A stretch of 64,000 bases of DNA from Incurvaria masculella (taxonomy: Eukaryota > Arthropoda > Insecta > Lepidoptera > Incurvariidae): contig OX335644.1 in the NCBI GenBank assembly GCA_946894095.1, positions 16,969,595 to 17,033,594 of the forward strand, written 5' to 3'. Made by a program: the position numbers and the translations under genes. The notes beneath the pieces are model-generated. The model saw only the letters and a list, made by a program, of their open reading frames with translations. It had not been told where the DNA came from and ran no database searches. Shown here piece after piece: positions 1-10,500 of this stretch. Each line of letters begins with the position of its first letter. Position 1 is the stretch's first letter.

Positions 1-371
1 CAGTGGCGCGACACTTCGGCGATCGCTCTCCGAAGTTAAGCAACGCTGGGTCCGGTCAGGTCTTGGATGGGTGACCATTCGACCGTTGAGAGAGGCTGGC
101 CGTGGTTCGGATTCCACGTTAAGCTGTAGGTCCCCTTCCTTACTTACTAGGTGGTAGGGTTTATCCCGCCCGGGTTGGTACCATCGCATTGGATGAACGA
201 TGGTCGAAGCGGCAATGAAAATTGTCCGTGTTTTCCATCCAGTTCAATGTAGCCGTGCAATATAAGGAAGGTCCTGGCATGGCACCTAGTTCCCATGTGG
301 TGTGTTGGGCTAATACCATGACAGAACGTGTGGTATTAGCCATCCATGTCCAGTCACATAAAAAAAAAAAA
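1..371 (+). mobile_element. 5S-rRNA-derived SINE, near full length
   Basis: The first ~110 bases resemble 5S rRNA, including its internal pol III promoter: an A-box-like AGTTAAGCAACG near 34-45 and a C-box-like TCTTGGATGGGTGACC near 61-76. A SINE body follows, then a terminal A run at 361-371. By comparison with the copy at 5750-6140, about 15 bases of the head lie outside the window. SINEs with 5S heads (SINE3 class) are known in Lepidoptera, for example HaSE3 of Helicoverpa. The family match is from memory. Confidence 0.88.
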
Positions 372-1487
372 TCTGGAAACATTGATACCTATTAATTATA
401 CTACAATAACCAGACGGTTACTTAATTAAATACTTAAATATACCTAAAGTTATATATAGCTATAACTACTAAATGCAACCAAAGATTTGTTCAGTTTTTG
501 TATTGCTAAACAAGTATGTATTGATACTTTCATGCTTCGTTATTTGCATCCATTTACCTTATCATATGTGTTTTTTGTCACCATAACTACTTTTTCAGGC
601 GCCTTATTTACGTAACGCAACCACTTGGAAAAGGCAGACTGACACATTTAGCTTCAGAGGGTTGTACTTTATCCCGTGAACCCAGTTTCAGCCATTTACG
701 TTATCGTTACCATTTTTGTCGCGACCTCCTAGTCTAATATAATTGTATGGGAATCCGGCAGCGCGTCGTATGCAACACAGTCAAAGCTACCGCACGCGAA
801 TGTGCTCTAAAATAGCGTTCGTCAAGTCAGCTCCCACTCACACAAACCATCCAAAACGTCTGTGACTTTGTTTGCATGTGGCATGTACATTTAAGCTGGA
901 TTGGTAGTTTTTGAAAATTGGAGATAGCGGGTCTCATAGTAGGCCGCTCCATGCCATAACCGACTTCCTTTTTATCCATGGGTGAGACAGAAAAGACACA
1001 AGGTGGGAAGACAGGAAGGATGATACAAAGGAAGGACATTTCATTCATTTCATCCTGGTTATTGAGTTTTTGGATTACATTAGTAAACGTTGATTATGAT
1101 GATAAAATATGACATCCGAGTGCAGTGTACTGTCTATGGATGATGAATAAACAATAAACGATAAATAAATTTAATAAAAGGCTAATTTTGCCACCTATAA
1201 AACAGCCATGTGGCCAGTTTAGGTGGCGGAATACGATAAATCTTCTTAAATCTTTTAATCTGCTTTGTAAACTTAGTAAACTTAGTATACTATGTGTGTG
1301 TAATAGATTTTTTTTATTTATAATAATGTTTTGAAGGCATTATATCTAAAAAAATATCTAAAATTGTCATATGAACTCCACAGGCGGAACACGTACAATA
1401 TTCAATCTCGGAATGCACTTTTAGACCGTAAACGAAAACATAGCAAAACATTTGATAGCACAGTGTGACAATTGGTCATTGGCGCAG
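372..1487. other. Intronic or upstream AT-rich sequence
   Basis: No exon was recognised here. It probably belongs to the intron before the first visible exon of the PH-like gene. The only structure seen is the repeat at 733-852. Confidence 0.5.
733..852 (-). repeat. Partial copy of unnamed interspersed repeat (family U)
   Basis: Read on the minus strand, this matches the segments at 39718-40003 and 52272-52570. All share a core of the type GACGAACGC..TTTAGAGCA(C)ATTCGCG and end in CCCATACAATTATAT. It is shorter than the other two copies. Confidence 0.6.
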
Positions 1488-2388
1488 GCTGGAGCTCCAC
1501 CTGGAGAACTCCACCAAACCGGAGATGATCTTGTTGGACACGGTGGAGGAGGTGTCGGGCGACCTGGTCTCCGTGAAGGGCGAGCAGTGCATCGTGCTGC
1601 GCACCAGGAGCGACACTAAGCTAGTGCTCACCAACACTGTGAGTATAAACCTGTTGGGGATGTGGAATCTCTATCTCATTCAATTCTCTGCAATTTAAGA
1701 ACACCAACCTAAAGATGGACACAGTTAAGAGGTTCCGGGCGACCTGGTTTTTGTAAAGTGCGAGCAGGGCTTCTGTATGCACCTGGAGAGACACCAAGCT
1801 CATGCTCACCAACACGCGTTGAGGGTGTGGTATCCTTCAACTTCACCTGTAGAACTTTGCCAATCTGGTGATTATCCGGCTGGAACTCGTCCTACACCAT
1901 GGATGCTCAATGGTGTAGGACAAGTTCGTCCTACAGCATGGAGGTGTAGGACGAAATTGTCTGCGTAAAGAGTTAAAAAGTTAAAACAATAAAGACGAAG
2001 AAAGGGATTCTAGTTGATGTTGTTGATGTTTGGGTGTGGTCGTTGCCTGCATTTGGTGCCCGGTTCTTTTTTCAATGCCCCTTGAGTTCTTGCGCCCTTT
2101 CTCTTCTCTATACATAATATCTCGGTGGGTATAAGTATATCTGCACAAATTAATCTTAATTAACCTCGAGTGTAACTTCCGTTGCAGGACGAGATCGGCC
2201 TCAAGGAGTGGGCGCTGTCGCTCCGCTCGGCGCACAAGTGCTCCCAGGAGCTTCTCTCGTCGATGGCCAAGAAGGCGGGCAAGATCTACGGCACGGACCC
2301 GGCGGCTCCGGCTCCACCCGCGCGAGCGCCGCCTCCCGCGCCCGCCGCACCCCCTCCCCCGCCGCGCAGCACCAACGGCGGCAACTAG
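1488..2388 (+). CDS. PH-domain-like protein, last two exons (partial gene)
   Basis: Two plus-strand exons are visible, 1488-1638 and 2188-2388; the 5' part lies left of the window. The first is preceded by a cag acceptor and ends ..TNT at a GTGAGT donor. The second follows TTCCGTTGCAG and continues in phase 0. The joined peptide runs from [14 protein letters not shown] through KLVLTNT to [16 protein letters not shown]. It looks like the last beta strands and C-terminal helix of a pleckstrin-homology domain, with the conserved helix Trp, which in such proteins usually binds phosphoinositide or protein partners. A basic stretch (AKKAGKIYG) and a Pro/Ala-rich tail follow, ending at TAG 2386-2388. 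I could not name the protein; a Rho-GEF/GAP or scaffold protein is possible. The tail may continue past this stop (see 2389-2463). Confidence 0.68.
1709..1822 (+). pseudogene. Decayed tandem duplicate of the preceding PH exon
   Basis: This lies in the intron, about 70 bases after exon 1488-1638. It repeats that exon's 3' two thirds in the same order and orientation: GACAC.GT, then CGGGCGACCTGGT, then GCGAGCAG, then GACAC.AAGCT..TGCTCACCAACAC. Indels break the frame, and the donor GTGAGT has become CGCGTTGAGG, so it should not splice. Confidence 0.75.
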
Positions 2389-2463
2389 CACGAGCTCCCG
2401 GCGCCCAACCGGGGCGCCAAGATGTTCCGCCGCTCCAAGAGCGCGGCGCAGCTCATCAAGTAG
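2389..2463 (+). other. In-frame open extension after the TAG of the PH-like gene
   Basis: After TAG 2386-2388 (context TAG-C) the same frame stays open for 24 codons to a second TAG at 2461-2463. It includes the basic, Ser-containing peptide MFRRSKSAAQLIK. GC-rich coding-like composition continues to the second TAG, and AT-rich sequence begins soon after. It could be stop-codon readthrough, a CAG-to-TAG nonsense allele or sequence error, or simply 3' UTR. Confidence 0.45.
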
Positions 2464-5400
2464 GGGGCGAGAGGGGGCGACGCGTTCCAAGTTAGAATAC
2501 ACGCGTAAACAAACGACGATCGTCGTTTTCAAGTTTTTACGTTGATAGACTGCTATGTACCGCTTTCCAAGGGATTTTCTATTTCAACGCTTTTGAAGCG
2601 AAACTGCGGTTGATTTGCGTCTCCTGCGACTGCGGAGAATCATTTACTGTATACATTGGAGATACATGTTGACATTTTAATGCATAACGATGAGGTGAAT
2701 GTGTTTTATTTACGACACAGGTCGTCGACCGTGACCCTTGTGTTACATGCGATGACCGAGCGTGGCATCACGTGATGAGTTGGGTAGTTCAACCCGAGTC
2801 GTGTCAGTGATAGTATAAACAATTACACCGTACAATCGGAGCATTGTGAGGAGGAATTTCCTGATGAGAAGTGGTGAGATCCGACGTGTAAAAAAATTTA
2901 TTAATGCAGCAGGGTGAACGCGGTGATGTGGACGTTACATAGACTTAGTGCAGTAGCCGACGAGGCCAATGAGATGCGAGCGCGCTATAATTAGACGTTA
3001 GCGTCGCCAAACTTTATAGCACGTAAATTTTTAACTTTTCATGTACGATGCAATGTAACATGCTCGCATTGCATATAGAAATAACATGTAATACTTAGGA
3101 CTGCCAATTACTAATAGATAAAAGTGCGACTCGCATTATCGTTGTATGAATTAGCGTAATAGGTGTAATGTATTGAAAAACAATATTGTAAAAATATTTT
3201 CTTGTATGTACGGTGGATATTTGAGCGCGGATAATCTTTTGTAATGGTGTGCACCGAGTTAATTTGTAATTAATTGTATCCTATAGCGACCTATCGATGT
3301 TATGTACAATATTAACATAGAGGATTATTAATTTCTGTTTATCTAGTGCGTAATGCATACGTTTAAGTGGGTTAGGACAAAGTATTAGTAAGGAAATTGT
3401 ACTTCAATGGGGCCGTTCAGAACGGACCGCATTGTCAGTTACGACTTTTCTTGTATTGAGAGTTTTGTGTTGCCACTCGGGACTTGTTTGTCGACGTGTA
3501 GGTAGTTTAGAAGCGACGTTGGTCGCAACTGGGATCGTCAGTACCTGCCGCGCGATCGCTCTCTCACGCTATCTTTTTATATTCTCGCGTTTTTTTTATT
3601 ATTTAGTGTACATAGATGTCTGCTTTTTGTGTTGCGTCAAATTCAATTAAATATTCCTATAAATGTACTTAAGCTAAATGTATTACGAAAGTGAATGCAC
3701 GCAATGTTTTAAAAGCAACTTTTGACGTTCCGCCGGGAGGTAGGAGTAATGGTTTTTTCTATGCATGAACGGAGTGCGATTTGCACTTGTCGATATGCGC
3801 TTTCACTAGTCGGGATTTTGCTTCGATTTTCGCTCGCTCTAAAGCCTGGTTTACACGAAACAGGTGGTTAAGCCCGGTCAGTATTCAAATCAATGACTCG
3901 TTAAGTTTAAATAATATTTTGCCCAGGCAATTATGCAAGAGCATAACCTATTTTTTTAGCCAAGACATTTTGACCAGGTTGTAACTTAATTTTCGATTAA
4001 TATGTGATAATATACTTAATTAGTGGGTAACTGCTCTGTTTTCTTGTGACCAGTTTAACTATTGCATTAATTGATGTACGATAAAAAAAACTTTATGAAT
4101 CTGTCATTGTATAACGTATTGAGACAATAATACGTCTACGTGGTTCACTGTCCTGGCTTATCACGCACGTGTAAACCAGTCATATAGCCATCCAATCTAG
4201 CGAAATCGGTACGCGACTTGAATGCCCGTCGGTCGCCTCCAGACGTGAACTCTGAAAGGGACTTCTCTGCGATTCTCTCCGAGCTTATTTTGTACGGCGG
4301 GAGACTAGTGAGCGCCGGTCGCTCGTTCGTTACTCGTCACCACTTTGATACGACACTTTTCTTTTGTACACGGAGGCTGGGTCCTGATGACTTTTTGTAG
4401 ATCCTTTTACACACACAAAAATGTATATTTGTATGGCCATTTTGTCCCGCGCGAGTTCGGCGGCTGGAGGCGTGGCGATCGGCCGCACCGAGCGGAAAAC
4501 AGCTTCTAAGGACTTCTTCTCCTAGCAATTAGAATTAAGTATTAACACACCTTGCTAGAAGGGTTTGATAGAGTTTTGATGTGTTTAGGTAACTATTAGT
4601 AGATGTATCTATCTCCCAAGAAATATGTTTCATTTGTATAATATCGCAGGCACTTTTCGTAAGGAAGTCATTATTGTAAGTTGTAAGACAATGCAATTAT
4701 AATTTTGTATGATTATGAATTTATTTGGGTTAATGAGTTGTGAGACGCGGGCGTGAGGAGGCGCCAATGTTGCAGGCAGAGAGGCTATAAACAGTTATTC
4801 TGTTGTTTGATTGAAATATATTATTTTTAATATTTTTCCATTCTGTTGGATATGTGAAATGTAAGTAGCCCACACATATTATATCTCTGATATTGATATC
4901 AATGCCGTTACGTAGTGGGAAGACTTTTATAAAGCTATAAAAATATTCTTAAGACCAGAATGTACCTAAGATGTATGCGAGGTTTTAAGGGAAAATCTTG
5001 TGCATGTTTTTCTATTCTTATTTTAACTGGAAAAGCATGTGAGGATTTCCTTCGAAAAAAATTGATTGAACTAGAATTTTGTGCATAGATAATTAGGTAA
5101 ATATTCACCGAAACAATCTTCAGTGGAATGATGCATTTTAAAAATTAGCAATAATTTATCATTCTCTCTGCCCGTAACGTTGGCTTCACGTGTGGCTTGC
5201 GTGCGAGATGCGAACTTGGGTAAAATTGATCCGTCGCGAACAAAATTGATGAGGCTAAATTTATGGATGTTTTGAACGTGTGAGTGAATGCAAAACGTCT
5301 TTCTCATTTCGCAATATTTTACTATGGAATTGTGAAAAAGAGACCACATTCGTGTGTCTACATTGTGTAATGTAAATGTATATTTGGGAGTATTTTATTA

Positions 5401-5749
5401 TATAAATGTTTTACATAGCAAACATCATCCCTGTGTACAGTCGTTTCCTCTCAATTGTATACACCGGAATGAGAAGGAATTCCTAAGTCCCTTTTACTCT
5501 ATGGTTGACGTCAGCATGATAGAAAGAGATATAAAATTTATCTCTATTTCCAGTGTATAGATTTCAGACGAAACGACTGTACAAGGATAACTAATACAGT
5601 AAAATAAGTCGGTAAATAAAAGTAAAAACTTGCACCCCACGGGGTCCGCTATACTTTGCTAAGCCGTGCTAGCTGAAAGATAAAATACAGTAAAAATATT
5701 TAGCTAATTTATCTACTCTTGGAGTCTCCCAGCGGGTCTACTAGTTCGA
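2464..5749 (+). other. Probable 3' UTR and downstream sequence of the PH-like gene
   Basis: This AT-rich stretch has no exon-like open frames. The last clear polyadenylation-type signal before the SINE is AATAAA at about 5615-5620. The true 3' end cannot be fixed from sequence alone. Confidence 0.4.
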
Positions 5750-6140
5750 TTCTTTTTTTTTTTTTTTTATGTGACTGGACATGGATGGCTAATACCACAA
5801 GTTCTGTCATGGTATTAGCCCAACACACCACATGGGAACTAGGTGCCATGCCAGGACCTTCCTTATATTGCACGGCTACATTGAACTGGATGGAAAACAC
5901 GGACAATTTTCATTGCCGCTTCGACCATCGTTCATCCAATGCGATGGTACCAACCCGGGCGGGATAAACCCTACCACCTAGTAAGTAAGGAAGGGGACCT
6001 ACAGCTTAACGTGGAATCCGAACCACGGCCAGCCTCTCTCAACGGTCGAATGGTCACCCATCCAAGACCAGACCGGACCCAGCGTTGCTTAACTTCGGAG
6101 AGCGATCGCCGAAGTGTCGCGCCACTGGGCCACTGAGGCT
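5750..6140 (-). mobile_element. 5S-rRNA-derived SINE, full length
   Basis: This is the reverse complement of the 1-371 element with only a few differences. The head begins near 6140 (minus-strand GCCTCAGTGGCCCAGTGGCG), followed by the 5S-like promoter region. The body ends in an A tail that reads as a T run at about 5752-5769. The tails of the two copies face each other across the PH-gene 3' exons. The near identity implies recent amplification. Confidence 0.9.
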
Positions 6141-6312
6141 GACGAATGACCTATGAGTCACTGGTGGTGAGCCACTGGTGTCTCACCGGTGAGTCAATGG
6201 TGTCTCACCGGGGAGTCACAGTACTTTCTGTGTGGCTGACATTTCATCAGTACAAGAGTTTGCTGTCTCACGGATGAGCCACCTGTAACTCACCGGTGAC
6301 TCACAGGTGAGA
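6141..6312. repeat. Cluster of palindromic TCACCGGTGA motifs
   Basis: GAGTCA, TCACCGGTGA, GAGCCAC and CAGGTGAGAAT words repeat irregularly over ~170 bases. The distal end (TCACCGGTGACTCACAGGTG) closely matches a segment at 30855-30900, so this looks like a dispersed repeat and not a one-off microsatellite. Confidence 0.6.
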
Positions 6313-6840
6313 ATTTCACTTATTTGGCATGGCTCTTTCAGATTATTGTCAGTATGACATTAAAACAACCTGAAGAGGAACCTATTTTTGAATAAAAATA
6401 GTTTCAATTATATTAGACACAGGGAAACATAAAAGATTATATTTTACAATATATTCCATGTTAATTATTAACCAAGCACTGTCTCTGCGTAGGCACGAAG
6501 GGATTCATTTGTATGAATATGGTGTGAAAGTGAGCGATGTGCATTTTCCTCAGTTCGCGTCCCAATTTGTATCATATTTATATACCTGTTATATTATGTG
6601 TTAACTTTATTATGTGAACAATGTGTAGTAAAATTGTTTATTTGAGTAATATGCATTTTATTAAAAAAATATATGGCTTCATAACAAAACAAGTAACTCT
6701 CAGTCTGCCCCACGTTCACAACTGCATAGTGTCTTCACAAATCCAGTTATAGTTTGTAATTTCCTATTTTTGGGGAAATATAGAAGAAATAGCTACGAAC
6801 GACCGTGGCGCCATCAACTTTGACGCACACACCCCCTTAA

Positions 6841-7382
6841 GGTGGCCCAACCCGCTCGACTCTCCATATAAACGGGGAAAGAAGATCACGCCCATATTTC
6901 TTATCAGAGATCCCAAATTTTGCTCAAAAGAGCTATATTTGATCGAACTAGATGTCTGATGACCGTTGGCATTGTAAAATTGTGTTTGGTTTCTAAGTTA
7001 TAAGGTCCGAAAGTTCGATTTTTTCGCGCGTTTTATACAATAACTTTGGTGATTTATTACGCAATGATAAAGTAAGAAAATCTTAAAAAGATTAGTCATC
7101 AGACCTAGCTTATTTAATCAAGATTTATAATCTATTAGGTTTATGTTAGATTTTTGACTACAGCGGTCGTGGTTTACTTTTAGCTATAAGTCGTTTTGAA
7201 ATCTAAATTTTCGTAAATCTTCCCAAATCATACACTATGCACATTGTCTTATTTTTGGACATATTGCATCTTCCTCATCATGGAGCCTGTCTTTTTCTTT
7301 AAAACAGAGAAGGTCCCAGAGCGCAACAGCACGGTTTTGTACAGTGCCCGCGAATGAGTTAGTCCTGCCGGGTTGGGCCACC
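6841..7382 (-). mobile_element. TTAA-type MITE, family A (piggyBac-like), 542 bp
   Basis: The element is bounded by GGTGGCCCAACCCG and CGGGTTGGGCCACC, with TTAA on both sides (6837-6840 and 7383-7386). That is the target duplication typical of piggyBac-superfamily elements. It has no coding capacity. Relative copies lie at 7990-8494, 17863-18404 and 48519-49002. It sits just upstream of the MBOAT7-like first coding exon. Confidence 0.88.
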
Positions 7383-7586
7383 TTAAACACAGTTAATATA
7401 AAAAGTTATAATATTAGGAAAGTGAAACTTGAAACTGGCAGCCATCTTTTTTCCGTAGAGAGGAGGCCATATGAATAGAAAATTGACACATCTTTCGCAA
7501 ACAAGCAAACAATCAAGTAAACATAACCTCCAAAAAAAATTTTTCTCACCGATGTAAAACCCGGAAATATAGCCCTTTCGACGAGC

Positions 7587-10500
7587 ATGGAGGAGGTGAC
7601 GCACGTCGGCGCGCTGCTGGCGTGCTGCGCGGCGGGCGCGCCGTGCCGCTCGCTAGCGGGCGGCGCGCGGCGCGGCTGCGGCGCCGCGCTCGGCCTGCTC
7701 GTCGTGTGGCTCGTGTGTGGGCTGCGCGCGCCGCACGCGTTGTTGCTCGCCGCCGGCAACGTGCTCATCATGCGCTGCGTCAACTGGCGGTAGGTCGCGT
7801 GTACTTTATTTATTTTATCAGGAACACCAACAGCACAAGAGACAATATACTGATAAACAAATTTTACTTAAATACTATCAGTCGTATTCAGAGTGGATCA
7901 TACATATTAGTACGCGTATTAAGGTCGGACTAAATCGGTTTTTGCATGGTTCACTTTGAATACGACTGTTATTCTTTAACTATTCTTAAGGTGTCCCTTC
8001 CCGGCGGGACTAACTCATTCGCGGGCACAGCACAAAACCGTGCTATTGCGCTTTGGGACCTTCTCTGTTTCAAAGAAAAAGACAGGCTCCGTGATGAGGA
8101 CGCAACATTTCCACAAAGCTGACGAAGATTTACGATAATTTTAATTACACTACGACTTATAGCTAAAAGTAAACCACGACCGCGTAGTCAAAAATCTAAC
8201 AAAAATCAAATAGATTATAAATTTGGATTAAATAAGCTATGTCTGATGACTAATATTTTTAAGATGTTTTACTTTATCATTGCGTAATCCACCTCCAAAG
8301 TTATTGTAGAAAACGCGCGAATAATTCGAACTTTTGGACCTTATAACTTAGAAACCAAACACAATTTTACAATGCCAACGGTCATCCGACATCTAGCTCG
8401 ATCAAATAAAGCTATTTTGAGCATTTCTCTGACAAGAAATATGGGCCTGATCTTCTTTCCCCGTTTGTATGGGGAGTTGAGCGGGAGGCCCACCTTAAGC
8501 TACAAAAAACCCACAAAAAGGGACACAAAAGGGACATACTACAATCATTGACTACAATTCATTAAATAGGATGTAACCAAAGAACTTAATTTTGTAAAAG
8601 CGCTAGAGCAGTGGTGTGATCTAAAGGTTCGAATCCCGCTTCAGTGGAATGTCCAGACAAACAATTCTGCTTACAATGCTTTACTTTATATGTCGATGCC
8701 TAACCTCAAATTAATGAGATAACAATGACAGAGAATACAACATTAAATGATAAGAGTAATCTGTGACGTGGGTGTCATCTTCATTACAACATGCAACATA
8801 TCAAGTTAAATCTGGGCTGACTCTAGTGTCTGATAACAAAAATGATTTTGGTGATTACAGCAATTAGGTTGATATCTCAATCATGGCAATCGATTGGCCT
8901 CATTGTAGCATTCAGAGACATCTAGTAGTAGATAGACTAAATAGAGGAAGCATTGTGACTATTTGAAAATAAGTGGTTATGGTGCTGTCTCTACAACAAA
9001 CACAAAAACAACAATCGTTGTTATTAATATTATGTCTGCCTACAGAACCAATACGGTAAAAACAACTAAATAAGTAAAGGAAAAAAATAAATAATGAAAT
9101 AAATAAGAAAAACAGCTAATCTGGTTGTATGTAGCTGAACGTCCCCAATATGTACCTACATTCTCATTTTCATCGCCGTTTCGACCATCGACCAACAACA
9201 GTGTTATCGTTTCGGCCCTAAAGTAAAATGACGGATTTGACGGAAGGGCTCCGTGTCTGACAGCAAAAGTGTCGCTCGGCTACTTTTTCCTGTGGAGCTA
9301 CCATCAGTTTAATTAATCATTAGTTTAATGTTGTCCACAGCCACATGCACGTGTTCTGTTTGGTGTATTCCTGGATATACCTGTTGTACCTACATGTCAC
9401 GGTGTCGTCAAACCACGCCATAGGCATTTACCAGACTCTGGCGCTGAGGCTGGTCGGGTTGGCTTCAGAGATAAACTCCTCGCACCAACTCAGGGAGCAG
9501 ACTGCTGGTGGCATCCTCCAACCCACCACAAAGTTCGCACTCGACGACGAAATGAGCGAGGAGCCCGGTGTGGTGGACATGTTCCAGTACGCTTTCAGTT
9601 ACATCGGAATACAAAAAGGTATTTTGTTGCGTTGTTTGTTTGTCGGTTATCCAAAGGGTCACAATGTTGATGACATCTGTTCTTGGCTATGTATGCACAT
9701 GGAGGGTCCGCCTCGGTAGCCCAATGGCGCGACGCCTTCCCATTCGATATGCTGGGTGAAACAACTCTGAGCGTGGTTGGGTTCTAGATGGGTGATCGTT
9801 TCCAACCGTAAAGGCTGGCCGTGGGTCGGATTCCTCGTAAAAGTGTAGGTTTACTTCCTTACTTATTAGGTGGTAGGGTAATCCGACCCGGGTTGGTACC
9901 ATCACATTGAATAAACAATGGCATTGCAAAATAAATCATGTGGCGAGGGCCTTTCAAGCGACATTTAAGCGTCATGGCGATGGTGGCTCCCCTGGACTCT
10001 ATGCAGCGTCGGTCCAGGCGTTTTTTTCGCGATCCCGAGGTATCCCTGAATTTGGAGACCCTCCAACTCAGAAGGAGTGTGAGGTCACTCTCTTTGTTCT
10101 ATCGTCTTGGCCATGGAGAATGTTCGTCGGAGTTGCATAACGCTGTCCCTCTGTCCCTTTTCTACGTTCGCTCGACGCGGAAAAGGGAGAACGTTAAAAA
10201 AATCATAGTACATTCCAAATAAAAGAACCTACCGATCCTCGAGATACTTTATCTATAGGGTCGGTAAAGAATGGAATGAATTCCCTTTCGAGGCATTTCC
10301 CCCAAAGTATAATCTGAGGTCCTTCAAACACGTACTTATACCTGGCTGGCCGACATGGTTTTCGCAGTCACCCATGGGCGTCTTCGGGCACGTTAAGAGG
10401 TCCTGGCGTACACCATATGCCGCGCTTAGCATAAAAAATATGCTCTTATTGCTCCACATATTGCTTTTTCTACCTGAAATAACTTATTGCGTTGACTTTG

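Noticed and set aside
2208..2495. 95-codon plus-strand frame in another phase
   Set aside because: The PH-like phase-0 reading is supported by both splice junctions. This frame gives an Arg/Ala-rich peptide from GC bias.
1981..2532. 183-codon minus-strand frame
   Set aside because: It is the antisense shadow of the GC-rich Pro/Ala-coding exon 2188-2388; there is no family resemblance.
1..6140. The inverted 370-base repeats as terminal repeats of one 6-kb transposon
   Set aside because: Each copy has a 5S-type head and an A tail, with the tails facing inward. Nothing between them looks like a transposase, so two independent SINE insertions explain them better.
8600..8650. Possible tRNA gene (B-box GGTTCGAATCC)
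   Set aside because: No acceptor stem or cloverleaf could be drawn; at best a relic of a tRNA-derived repeat.
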